A program made the position numbers and the translations under genes. Under the pieces are notes generated by a model that worked only from the letters and a program-made list of their open reading frames with translations, had not been told where the DNA came from and ran no database searches. Positions 1-7,329 of a stretch of 8,411 bases of DNA are shown here, piece after piece; the first letter of the stretch is position 1; each line of letters opens with the position of its first letter. This stretch comes from an uncultured Erysipelotrichaceae bacterium (lineage in GTDB: Bacteria; Bacillota_I; Bacilli_A; Erysipelotrichales; Coprobacillaceae), in assembly GCA_900550005.1 (NCBI GenBank), contig URQL01000063.1, forward strand, positions 1-8,411, read 5' to 3'.

Positions 1-896
1 CGATAAAGACTATCCAATGTCACGACTTGATTTTGTAGTAAAATAAGCTGCCAATTATTTTTATAACATGCTTCAACGATCATTTTACTTACACTATCTT
101 TATCTTCACTTTGAATAATCAATTGATTTTGATTTAAAGAAACATTTTGTTTTTTGGATAAAAGATAAGCTTTAAGTTCTTCATTATGATCACTTTCTAC
201 AAGTAAATTCGTGTTTCTAAAACGTTTTTGCATAGTTTGTAAATCTTCATTTAAAACTAAGCAACCATGATTGATCATTAAAACATGGTCAATGATTGTT
301 TCTAGTTCTGATAAAACATGAGAACTAATAAGCACTGTCATTTGCTCTTCTTTAGCTAACTTTTTTAAAGTTGAGATAATTTCATTACGACTTGTAGGGT
401 CAAGGTTTGCCGTTGGTTCATCTAGTAAAACAATTTTAGGATGATGAATCAAAGCTTGGATCAATCCTACTTTCTTTTTCATTCCTGTTGAAAAACTTTG
501 AACATATTTGAACATATGTTTTTCTAAATTAAATTCCTTAATTAGTGAAATAGCCCTTTGATAAGCTTCTTCTTCGCTCATTTCCATTAGCATCGCTTGG
601 TAAACAAGGTATTCAATGCATGTCATTTTTGTATAGAAAGAAGGAAATTCTGGTGAGTACCCCATTTTGCTTTTTGCTTCTTTACTACCAAGTGGATGAC
701 CATCAATTAATCCCATTCCGGTAGTTGGAAAAATAAGACCCATAAGTAATGACATAGTTGTCGATTTACCAGCTCCATTAGGTCCAATAATACCATAGAT
801 TTTTCCTGCTTCTAATTCAAAGTTCAAATCATTTACAGCTTGAAAATCGCCAAATCTTTTTCCTAAATTTTCTACACGAATTATTTTATTTATCAT
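1..896 (-). CDS. ABC transporter ATP-binding protein, ABC-2 exporter type (3' end off window)
   Basis: This is the nucleotide-binding subunit of an ABC transporter, expected to act on the inner face of the membrane and power a separate permease. The 298 visible residues hold a Walker A motif GPNGAGKST (residues 38-46), a Q-loop region near 80-85 (YSPEFP), an ABC signature in the divergent form FSTGMKKK (about 135-142) in place of LSGGQ, Walker B IVLLDEPTANLD (about 155-166) and the switch histidine in ISSHV (His193). The FSTGM form and the accessory tail after residue 220 are typical of ABC-2 drug, lantibiotic or polysaccharide exporters of the CcmA/NatA type. The frame is open to base 1. The last residues (VVTLDSLY) resemble the family's usual C-terminal TLEDLF stretch, so little is probably missing. 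The start overlaps the upstream gene by 11 bases. A permease gene probably follows outside the window. The substrate cannot be told. Confidence 0.93.
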   Translation of the reverse strand, partial: MINKIIRVENLGKRFGDFQAVNDLNFELEAGKIYGIIGPNGAGKSTTMSLLMGLIFPTTGMGLIDGHPLGSKEAKSKMGYSPEFPSFYTKMTCIEYLVYQAMLMEMSEEEAYQRAISLIKEFNLEKHMFKYVQSFSTGMKKKVGLIQALIHHPKIVLLDEPTANLDPTSRNEIISTLKKLAKEEQMTVLISSHVLSELETIIDHVLMINHGCLVLNEDLQTMQKRFRNTNLLVESDHNEELKAYLLSKKQNVSLNQNQLIIQSEDKDSVSKMIVEACYKNNWQLILLQNQVVTLDSLY

Positions 897-3800
897 AAAG
901 TGCCACCTTCTTCTTTAATTGATATTTTGGATAAATTAGAATTAGGATAATCAAAAGGATGACCGCTAAAAATCCTAAACGACTTAACCAAATCAAACCA
1001 TGACCCTTTTTAACATCTACATCAATTGTTTTCGTTGTGGTTTTTCCATGTCCATCATCATAATTGAATAAAAGGGTATGACTTCCTTCAGTTAAATGAA
1101 ATTCAACTTGATTTTGACTTGTCGTAAGTATCATTTCCCCATGTTCTTCAATTGTCATTTTTCCTTGTTGATCACTTTGCCAATTGATTTTTATTGTACC
1201 ACCTTGAAGATGAGGTTCATCAAGTGTGAAATCACATTGATATGCAAAAATACCAATTTGTCCATCTTGTTTTTCTATAAATAATTTTTCATTTTCTAAT
1301 TCTGTTGCACTTTTAATTAAATTATTATAAGAAGCAATTTCTTGTTCTAAATCTAGATCTAAAATCACACTCTTACCTAAATTATTAAAAATTACTTTAT
1401 GACTATTAGCAATAGATGTTAATTCACATTGATCATTATCTAAGTAGACACGAATTTGTTTTAATGATTCCAATGTTTTACCATCGACAACATTGATCCA
1501 ATATTCTAAATCATAAGTAACATAATTATAATAACGTCCAATATAAGCATAATCTTCAATTTGATCTTGATTTAAATCTCCTACATCGATTAGTTTAGGT
1601 AAAGTATCATCCATTGTCATTGGAATTAGATTATCTAAAACGACTGGTGTTTCTGTAAAGTCCGATCCATGTTCATAATAGGAATATTGATAGAGTTCTT
1701 TTCCAGTATTGCCATCTAAAATAGAAATCAAGTTATAAGGATTTTGATATAAGATTTCTTCACAACCATCTTGATTTAAGTCTATACCACTATAGCCAAA
1801 ACATTCAGCCATATTGTAGATTCCTTTATCTAGTAAAGGATATTTAGATTGTAAAGTTGTACTATCGATCACACGATAAATTTGTTTACCTTCTACGTTA
1901 CGATCATTAATGATCACATCACAAATACCATCATGATTTAAATCTTTCATTTTAATTGCTTGTGACGTATTTTGTAAAGATTTATCATAATCATAATGTA
2001 ATCCTGTTTTTACATATTGAATCATCCCATCACTGTATTTAGAATCATAACGAATCATTGTACTTTCTTTAACTAAAATCAAATCAGAAATCCCATCTTG
2101 ATTGACATCCCCAATATCTAAAATTTTTCCTGTATCATCTAAACTTTGATCATACATAGTTTTTATATCAAGGGTTTTGCCATCTAAGATCATTTGATCG
2201 ACTTTAATTTCTTTTATACCATCTTTATTTAAATCTGCAAAAGGTTGAATCGTTTCCCCTACTAGATATTCATTTACAGTTTGTCCTTTTTCATTGATTG
2301 ATTCACCTGTTTTTATTTTTTGTTCTTTAACTATTTTACCACTCTTACCATCGATAACAACAATATGACTTGCAGTGATTTCTTGTTTGTCATTATTTTC
2401 TTGAATCAAACTATAAATTTTGTTTTCACTTTCATCATAATAAATAGAACTAAATCCACTTGAATTATTTTGATAAGCACTTGGTAAATCTATTTGATAA
2501 TGTTTATTTTCAATATTGTTTTGTTCAACTTCTTCAATACGACTTACAACTCCTGAGCTTGTATAGCTTAAAATTAAGTTTCCATCTTTAGAAGCAATTT
2601 TTGTAGCAATGGCTTCATTATCTAAATAATGAATTTGTTTAAAATCTTGACTTACTTTTTGACAAGCTTGATTATTTTGCATAACAAAGTAATCATTATC
2701 GATCATCGTTAATGTAATACAATCTTTTTCACCTGTTAAATAATTAAGTTTTACTTTATCTTGACTCATTAATTCACCTTGTAAATTATAAGTAAAGAAA
2801 GTAAGTTCACTATTACTTGAATACATAGGTACAATGATTTTTTGATTATGGATCAAAGCATCACTTTGCAATAAATTAAAGTGTTCTAAATCCACTGACC
2901 ATTTTAATTGATCTTCTTTCATATTGTAAACCATCAATTTAGGTGTTAATGAAGTTTTCGACGAACTGTCTTGATTACCTAAATAAGCTGTAATCAAAAG
3001 CTCATCGTCATTGATAGATTGAAGTTGATATCCCATAAATTCTGGATCAAAATGACTTGTTTGATTTACAATTGGGCCAAATATTGAATCCCAATTCTTT
3101 TTTCCATCAAAACTACGTACCAATTCATCTTGACTGATCGCTTGTAAATCGATTTCTTTTTCAATTTCTCCAGTATCTTTATTTAAAGCAATAAGCATAC
3201 CATCTTCACTTGTTGTATAAAGTAATTGATCTTTAATCATTAAGTCCCATACGTTCAATTGCACCTTTTTCATTTCATTATTGTAATTAGGGGCTTCGAT
3301 TTCTTTAGCAACTTGAGTTTGCCAAGTGGTTTTACCTGTTGTTTTATCTACACATTTAACAACGCCTGTTTGCATCGTATAAGCAATATGGTCATCATCA
3401 ACTTGACACATTTTCCAAATATTATCTTCTTCTTCGTTATTGATGATCTCTGTTCCTTTAGAATTCAAAGCAACAAAATGGTGATCATAAATAAAATAAA
3501 ATGTTGAATTCGAATAAAGTAATTGTAAAATTGTTGCATTTTCATCAAAAGTTTTATCATTTAAAATATTGATATGCGTATAATTTTTAGAAAAAAGAAT
3601 TTCACCATCTTTACCACTTAAAAGCGCCAATTGATCTTGTTTGTCTGGTGTTTTTAAAACAGTAAAAAAATCTTGGATCCCGTCCTCATTTTGATCATCA
3701 ACGATTTCAAAATCTAAAACAGGATAAGCTGTTTTAATAAGCTCATTTTTGTTTTCTAAAGATTGAATTCCTTGACTTGTTGGAAGATAATGTGTATTAT

Positions 3801-3945
3801 CTTTCATTTTAACTTGACCCGTAGGTTCAATTCGATTTCCATCATTGAATGATTGAAAAGAACCAATCGTTGTACTTGCTTGTGCCACAAAATATTGGCT
3901 AAATCCTAACATCAGTGTTAGCGTTATAATCATTAATTTCTTCAT
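886..3945 (-). CDS. Exported, membrane-anchored beta-propeller protein with PQQ-like and FG-GAP/calcium-loop repeats
   Basis: A 1019-residue surface protein of unknown function. Residues 1-23 form a signal peptide (MKK, hydrophobic core, cleavage site AQA|S). Residues about 984-1004 form one membrane segment, followed by a basic cytoplasmic tail (KYQLKKK), so most of the chain faces outward. The body carries about ten blade-like strands of the PQQ propeller style, such as VVKCVDKTTGKTTW (195-208), LIALNKDTGE (251-260), VIDGKSGKIV (530-539), ILDGNTGKEL (742-751) and VVDGKTLESL (819-828). Six DxNxDGxx(D/E) calcium-loop motifs start at residues 84, 571, 613, 668, 722 and 790; the last has Gln for Gly. 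Residues about 905-977 look like an Ig/PKD-type beta sandwich before the membrane. AGGAGG at 3960-3955 lies nine bases from the ATG. The gene heads an operon with the overlapping ABC ATPase, so a sensor, substrate-binding or folding role beside that transporter is possible but unproven. Confidence 0.9.
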   Translation of the reverse strand: MKKLMIITLTLMLGFSQYFVAQASTTIGSFQSFNDGNRIEPTGQVKMKDNTHYLPTSQGIQSLENKNELIKTAYPVLDFEIVDDQNEDGIQDFFTVLKTPDKQDQLALLSGKDGEILFSKNYTHINILNDKTFDENATILQLLYSNSTFYFIYDHHFVALNSKGTEIINNEEEDNIWKMCQVDDDHIAYTMQTGVVKCVDKTTGKTTWQTQVAKEIEAPNYNNEMKKVQLNVWDLMIKDQLLYTTSEDGMLIALNKDTGEIEKEIDLQAISQDELVRSFDGKKNWDSIFGPIVNQTSHFDPEFMGYQLQSINDDELLITAYLGNQDSSSKTSLTPKLMVYNMKEDQLKWSVDLEHFNLLQSDALIHNQKIIVPMYSSNSELTFFTYNLQGELMSQDKVKLNYLTGEKDCITLTMIDNDYFVMQNNQACQKVSQDFKQIHYLDNEAIATKIASKDGNLILSYTSSGVVSRIEEVEQNNIENKHYQIDLPSAYQNNSSGFSSIYYDESENKIYSLIQENNDKQEITASHIVVIDGKSGKIVKEQKIKTGESINEKGQTVNEYLVGETIQPFADLNKDGIKEIKVDQMILDGKTLDIKTMYDQSLDDTGKILDIGDVNQDGISDLILVKESTMIRYDSKYSDGMIQYVKTGLHYDYDKSLQNTSQAIKMKDLNHDGICDVIINDRNVEGKQIYRVIDSTTLQSKYPLLDKGIYNMAECFGYSGIDLNQDGCEEILYQNPYNLISILDGNTGKELYQYSYYEHGSDFTETPVVLDNLIPMTMDDTLPKLIDVGDLNQDQIEDYAYIGRYYNYVTYDLEYWINVVDGKTLESLKQIRVYLDNDQCELTSIANSHKVIFNNLGKSVILDLDLEQEIASYNNLIKSATELENEKLFIEKQDGQIGIFAYQCDFTLDEPHLQGGTIKINWQSDQQGKMTIEEHGEMILTTSQNQVEFHLTEGSHTLLFNYDDGHGKTTTKTIDVDVKKGHGLIWLSRLGFLAVILLIILILIYPKYQLKKKVALYDK
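903..909 (-). promoter_or_regulatory. Ribosome binding site of the ABC ATPase, inside the upstream gene
   Basis: On the minus strand AAGGTGG lies six bases before the ATG at 896-894, within the last codons of the propeller-protein gene. Together with the overlapping stop (888-886) it fixes the ATPase start and suggests translational coupling of the two genes. Confidence 0.7.
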
Positions 3946-3954
3946 AACCTCTTT

Positions 3955-3960
3955 CCTCCT
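3955..3960 (-). promoter_or_regulatory. Perfect Shine-Dalgarno of the propeller protein
   Basis: AGGAGG on the minus strand, nine bases before the ATG at 3945-3943. It supports this start over any internal Met. It lies at the left edge of the repeated sequence; the second copy of that repeat does not keep the motif. Confidence 0.85.
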
Positions 3961-4012
3961 AAATCCACTATAGCATACTTTTTGGCAAAATATGTGATAT
4001 TAAGAAATTCTT
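3956..4012 (+). repeat. Repeat copy A (promoter region of the propeller operon)
   Basis: This stretch matches 7330-7389 in the same orientation. The right part, 3974-4012, matches 7351-7389 at 35 of 39 positions, including 21 identical bases in a row (3986-4006). The left part, 3956-3970, matches 12 of 15 positions. Three bases here correspond to six in copy B. Copy A covers the candidate -10, the sequence just upstream and part of the Shine-Dalgarno of the propeller gene. It could be a shared regulatory element or a duplicated promoter. Confidence 0.8.
3967..3975 (-). promoter_or_regulatory. Candidate extended -10 promoter of the propeller/ABC operon
   Basis: TGCTATAGT on the minus strand fits the TGnTATAAT extended -10 form. 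Transcription from it would begin near 3960, giving a very short leader that starts at the Shine-Dalgarno. No convincing -35 hexamer lies 16-18 bases upstream: TTGCCA at 3988-3983 resembles one but is only ten bases from the -10. The promoter may need an activator. Confidence 0.45.
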
Positions 4013-4018
4013 AAGAAA
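3989..4018 (-). promoter_or_regulatory. Candidate operator: paired dyads and TTTCTTAA direct repeats
   Basis: Upstream of the -10 lie two dyads: AATAT-GTG-ATATT (plus strand, 3989-4001) and the 15-base palindrome TTAAGAAATTCTTAA (4000-4014). On the minus strand TTTCTTAA occurs twice (4018-4011 and 4007-4000) with starts 11 bases apart, about one helical turn, as in the direct repeats bound by OmpR/PhoP-family response regulators. The first dyad and the inner TTCTTAA are kept in repeat copy B; the outer repeat is not. No cognate regulator can be named. Confidence 0.4.
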
Positions 4019-4031
4019 CTCTTTCGAAATG

Positions 4032-4056
4032 AAAAAAGTCTTCAAATTAGAAGACT
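4032..4056 (-). terminator. Intrinsic terminator of the 6-phospho-beta-glucosidase gene
   Basis: On the minus strand a seven-base-pair stem AGTCTTC / GAAGACT (4056-4050 and 4043-4037) encloses a six-base loop and runs into six T's. It begins directly after the TAG stop at 4059-4057. It separates the glucosidase transcript from the propeller operon downstream on the same strand. There is no T-tract for the plus strand, so it acts one way. Confidence 0.88.
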
Positions 4057-5520
4057 CTATAAACATTCACCATTTGATTGAATAACCTTTTTATACCAAT
4101 CAAATGATTTTTTCTTATATCTCTTTTTCGTACCATGCCCCATGTCATCTTGATCTACATAAATAAATCCATAGCGTTTTGACATTTGAGAAGTTGATGC
4201 ACTAATCATATCAATACATCCCCACATTGTGTATCCAAAAAGATCTACACCATCTTTAATGGCTTCTTTCATTTGTAAAATATGCTCTCTCAAATAATCA
4301 ATTCTATAATCGTCGTTAACCGTTCCATTTTCCAAATGATCAATAGCCCCTAAACCATTTTCCGCAATAAAAATTGGTTTTTGATAACGATCATAAAGTT
4401 GATTCAAAGCAACTCTTAATCCTTTTGGGTCAATTTGCCAACCCCATTCACTTTCTTTCAAATAAGGATTTTTTGTTGTTTTACCAAGTAAATTACCAGC
4501 CATTTCTTCTTCAACTTTAATTTTTGTATCTATAGTTGAAGACATATAATAACTAAATGAAACATAATCAACTGGATATTGTTTTATAATTTCTTCATCT
4601 CCTTGTTCGAAATGAATTTCAACATTCTTTTCTTTAAAAAAGCGAGTAGCATATCCTGGATAATAGCCTCTTACTTGTATATCACTAAATAATAATGTAC
4701 GTCGTTGATTTTCAATACATGCTTGAACATCATCAGGATGACAACTATATGGAACTGTAAGTTGATAAGAGATCATACACCCCATTTTAGATTCTGGAAT
4801 AATCTGATGACAGTATTTTGTTGCCAAACTACTTGCGACAAATTGATGATGAGCAGATTGCCAACGAATTTGTTCTAAATTTTCTAATCCTTCTTCAATG
4901 ATTCCTGCACTTACAAACAGGTGATGTCCAATGCAATTGATTTCATTAAATGTCATCCAATATTTTACTTTATTTTTATATCTTTTAAAACATACCTTTG
5001 CATATTTAACAAAGAAATCAATTAATTTACGGTTGTACCAACCTCCATATTCTAAACCTAAATGTAAAGGCATTTCATAATGTGATAAAGAAACAATGGG
5101 TTCTATTCCATATTTTAGCAATTCATCAAAGATATTATCATAAAATTGTAATCCCTCTTCGTTAGGAATGTCATCATCTCCTTTTGGAAAAATACGTGTC
5201 CATGCAATTGACATTCTAAAACATTTAAAACCCATTTCAGCTAATAATTTAATATCTTCTTTATAATGATGATAGAAATCATTTCCTTGACGTTTAGGAT
5301 AATATTTTTTTGAATTTGATTGAAGTGCATCTTCAACATCTTGATGAGTCATACCTAACCATTGCTTACTCCATAATTCTTTGGGTAATTGATCATCAAA
5401 CGTACAAACATCTGCAACCGACATCCCTTTATTACCTTCATTAAATCCTCCTTCTAACTGATTAGCAGCACTTGCTCCACCCCACAAAAAATTTGCTGGA
5501 AATTCTTCTTTCATTTTCAT
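4057..5520 (-). CDS. bglA: 6-phospho-beta-glucosidase, glycoside hydrolase family 1
   Basis: A cytoplasmic GH1 retaining glycosidase that hydrolyses phosphorylated beta-glucosides (such as cellobiose-6-phosphate or aryl-beta-glucoside-6-phosphates) after PTS import. It is complete at 487 residues, usual for the family. The N-terminal signature FLWGGASAANQLEG lies at 11-24, the acid/base is Glu193 in TFNE, and the nucleophile is Glu387 in IAENG. Phosphate-binding residues typical of 6-phospho-beta-glucosidases are present as Ser440, Lys448 and Tyr450 in the stretch WGCIDMIS...SKRYGFIYVD, which argues against a plain beta-glucosidase. AAAGGAGG at 5539-5532 lies 11 bases before the first ATG; a second ATG two codons on is less likely. 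The gene is transcribed alone and ends at a strong terminator. It diverges from a PRD-type regulator. The symbol is given by family; bglH or ascB-like naming is equally possible. Confidence 0.93.
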   Translation of the reverse strand: MKMKEEFPANFLWGGASAANQLEGGFNEGNKGMSVADVCTFDDQLPKELWSKQWLGMTHQDVEDALQSNSKKYYPKRQGNDFYHHYKEDIKLLAEMGFKCFRMSIAWTRIFPKGDDDIPNEEGLQFYDNIFDELLKYGIEPIVSLSHYEMPLHLGLEYGGWYNRKLIDFFVKYAKVCFKRYKNKVKYWMTFNEINCIGHHLFVSAGIIEEGLENLEQIRWQSAHHQFVASSLATKYCHQIIPESKMGCMISYQLTVPYSCHPDDVQACIENQRRTLLFSDIQVRGYYPGYATRFFKEKNVEIHFEQGDEEIIKQYPVDYVSFSYYMSSTIDTKIKVEEEMAGNLLGKTTKNPYLKESEWGWQIDPKGLRVALNQLYDRYQKPIFIAENGLGAIDHLENGTVNDDYRIDYLREHILQMKEAIKDGVDLFGYTMWGCIDMISASTSQMSKRYGFIYVDQDDMGHGTKKRYKKKSFDWYKKVIQSNGECL

Positions 5521-5554
5521 ATTGGTAAAATCCTCCTTTTATTTTTCTAATTTG

Positions 5555-5560
5555 ATTATA
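5555..5560 (-). promoter_or_regulatory. -10 box of the 6-phospho-beta-glucosidase promoter
   Basis: A consensus TATAAT on the minus strand, about 35 bases before the start codon and 15 bases upstream of the Shine-Dalgarno. At 17 bases upstream the hexamer is TAGCAC, a poor -35, which fits a promoter needing activation, plausibly by the divergent regulator. Confidence 0.55.
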
Positions 5561-5578
5561 ATATAGATAAGTAACAGG

Positions 5579-5587
5579 TGCTATTCT
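5579..5587 (+). promoter_or_regulatory. Candidate extended -10 promoter of the PRD regulator gene
   Basis: TGCTATTCT fits the TGnTATAAT extended -10 form on the plus strand and would give a leader of about 40 bases before the ATG at 5634. TATAAA just after it (5587-5592) is an alternative. No good -35 is seen. It lies upstream of, and divergent from, the glucosidase -10. Confidence 0.35.
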
Positions 5588-5594
5588 ATAAAAT

Positions 5595-5609
5595 AATGAG
5601 CGCTTTAAA
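5595..5609 (-). promoter_or_regulatory. Possible cre (catabolite repression) box
   Basis: Read on the minus strand, TTTAAAGCGCTCATT matches the Gram-positive cre consensus WTGNAANCGNWNNCW except at the G and the final C. It is centred on the palindrome AGCGCT, unusual in such AT-rich DNA. It lies upstream of the glucosidase -10 and just downstream of the candidate regulator promoter. CcpA control of a beta-glucoside module would be ordinary, but two mismatches make this weak. Confidence 0.3.
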
Positions 5610-5633
5610 CAAAATATAAAACAGGAGATCAAC

Positions 5634-7325
5634 ATGAATATACTAAATGCAAAAGCAACTATTTTGACAATACTGATTAATATACAAGATTGGATCACAT
5701 TAGAAGATTTATCTATTCTTACCCAGTTAGACAAAAAAAATATCAAATTGATAATAAAAGAATTAAAAAAAGAGCCTGATATTCAGATTCAAACGAACAC
5801 AAATAAGGGTTATAAGCTAGAGTGGATCGATCCCATATTTAAAGAAAATTTAATTTCCGCCTTTCATGATCAAGATTGTTATTATTATTTAAGTTCACGC
5901 ACGATTCAAATTTATTTCTTTTTATTAATAAACGACCATCCAGTTTCAATGGAATTTTTATCTCAACATTTCTATTATTCAAAAACAATTGTTTTTTTAG
6001 AAATTCAGCGATTAAAACGATGGATAGACCGCATTGATGGTATCACTTTACAAGTCTCTAAAGTTGAAGGCGTTTATTTAAAAGGTTTAGAAAATATTAA
6101 GCGATACCAAATAGCCACCATTTGCCCTAGTTCACTAATAAAAAAAGATATTCCGAAGCAAGCCTTAACAAATTTAACAAATCATTATCCTCTGTTTGAA
6201 AAAGATTTTACGCTATTACTTCACGAATCACAAATTTTGCTTTCTGGTGAAGATTATTCTCGCTTTCTCAAATTAATTATCATAACAATTTATCGTAGTC
6301 AAAAAGGTTTCACTATCAATGAAATTCAACCTCTAATCTCACCTCACACTGTTTTCATAAAAAAACTTTCCTTACTTATAACCCACTATTTCAACTATCA
6401 ACTTACTCAAAATGAAATCAATCATTTCTCATTTTTTTTACAATCTTTGAATTCTTTTCAATCTAAATCATCTTTATCTCTCGATTTAGTGAATCAAATA
6501 GAACACATTATTCTTAAACACCTAAACCTTGATTTTCCGATTATCAAAGATAAAAAAGAACTATCAAATCAAATACAATCAATGTTGGTTAGAATTGAAA
6601 CTGGTCAAAAATACACAAACTATTATAAAAATGATTTATTATTACAATTCTTGTTCTCTTGTCATTTATTAGATATTGCCTTTAAACAATTAAATTACCC
6701 TAACATTCCTCTATCTGAATTGACACTGCTTATACCTTTATTTCATAATCGACTTAATTTACCACAAAAAAAATATCGAATCCTTATTATTTCTAACCAA
6801 CCTCTTAGTCTATGTGATTACCTCCAAGAGAAAATCAGACAAATATTTCCTTATCAAATTGATAAAATAGAATATTATCCTATTTATAAATATTCCTTTA
6901 TTAGCGAAACATACGATTATTATTTTACAACTGAAAAAGAAATATTATTAACTTACCCTTTTTTCAAACCCATCCCTCTTCTATTTAGTCAAGAAAATAA
7001 AACATATATGCGCAATCATATATTTAAAATAAATAATCGATCTGCTATAGTTCATTATACCAATTCAACACTTTTATCAGATCAAATAAGCCCTCTTTTA
7101 GATTCATTTTCAAAAAAAAGATCAAGCTTTTTTGTCTATCGTGAAAACACACTATTGATTATTCATCAATCAACCGATTCATGTTCAATAACACACTTTT
7201 CACTTCAAAAGAATTTCCTTTATCATCACTATCCTTTGAAGCAAATTTTTATCATAAAATATTTAAATCACGACTATGTGGAACAATTTTTACAAATAAA
7301 AAATGAATTGCAAAAACACATTTAA
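5634..7325 (+). CDS. LicR/Mga-like transcriptional regulator with degenerate PRD and EIIB/EIIA-like domains
   Basis: A probable DNA-binding regulator of the divergent glucosidase gene. Along 563 residues it shows an N-terminal helix-turn-helix (about 1-65), a second helical HTH/Mga-like region (about 85-150), two PRD-like helical regions (about 175-275 and 285-375), an EIIB-like fold starting YRILIISNQP (381-390) with the FTT motif at 431-433, and an EIIA-like tail (about 460-563) with a histidine in LLIIHQ (His511). This order matches LicR/MtlR-type activators, but it is shorter than their usual 640-700 residues. By eye the phosphorylatable PRD histidines are replaced (IIIT near 215-218, SFFLQ at 266-270, NQIQ at 312-315, LIPLF at 366-370), and the EIIB CxxG position reads SNQP. 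It may therefore respond to something other than PTS phosphorylation. AGGAG at 5623-5627 lies six bases before the ATG. Antiterminator activity is unlikely because the BglG-type CAT domain is absent. Confidence 0.8.
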   Translation: MNILNAKATILTILINIQDWITLEDLSILTQLDKKNIKLIIKELKKEPDIQIQTNTNKGYKLEWIDPIFKENLISAFHDQDCYYYLSSRTIQIYFFLLINDHPVSMEFLSQHFYYSKTIVFLEIQRLKRWIDRIDGITLQVSKVEGVYLKGLENIKRYQIATICPSSLIKKDIPKQALTNLTNHYPLFEKDFTLLLHESQILLSGEDYSRFLKLIIITIYRSQKGFTINEIQPLISPHTVFIKKLSLLITHYFNYQLTQNEINHFSFFLQSLNSFQSKSSLSLDLVNQIEHIILKHLNLDFPIIKDKKELSNQIQSMLVRIETGQKYTNYYKNDLLLQFLFSCHLLDIAFKQLNYPNIPLSELTLLIPLFHNRLNLPQKKYRILIISNQPLSLCDYLQEKIRQIFPYQIDKIEYYPIYKYSFISETYDYYFTTEKEILLTYPFFKPIPLLFSQENKTYMRNHIFKINNRSAIVHYTNSTLLSDQISPLLDSFSKKRSSFFVYRENTLLIIHQSTDSCSITHFSLQKNFLYHHYPLKQIFIIKYLNHDYVEQFLQIKNELQKHI

Positions 7326-7329
7326 ATTT

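Noticed and set aside
1096..1284. Plus-strand open frame of 62 codons
   Set aside because: It is antisense to the propeller-protein gene, lacks a ribosome binding site and resembles no protein I know; a shadow of the repeat-rich coding strand.
3259..3507. Plus-strand open frame of 82 codons
   Set aside because: Antisense to the well-supported propeller gene, with no ribosome binding site and Phe/Ile-rich composition typical of antisense AT-rich reading.
3956..4018. Repeat copies read as a CRISPR or an insertion-sequence end
   Set aside because: Only two copies 3.4 kb apart with a coding region between, no spacers, no transposase, and no inverted-terminal or target-site duplication pattern.
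5521..5633. RAT-type antitermination hairpin for a BglG-like regulator
   Set aside because: No intrinsic terminator with an overlapping antiterminator lies in the leader of the glucosidase gene, and the regulator has DNA-binding helix-turn-helix domains instead of an RNA-binding CAT domain.
5462..5746. Minus-strand open frame of 94 codons across the divergent promoter region
   Set aside because: It overlaps the starts of both the glucosidase and the regulator and runs through promoter sequence; the hydrophobic look is due to AT-rich composition.
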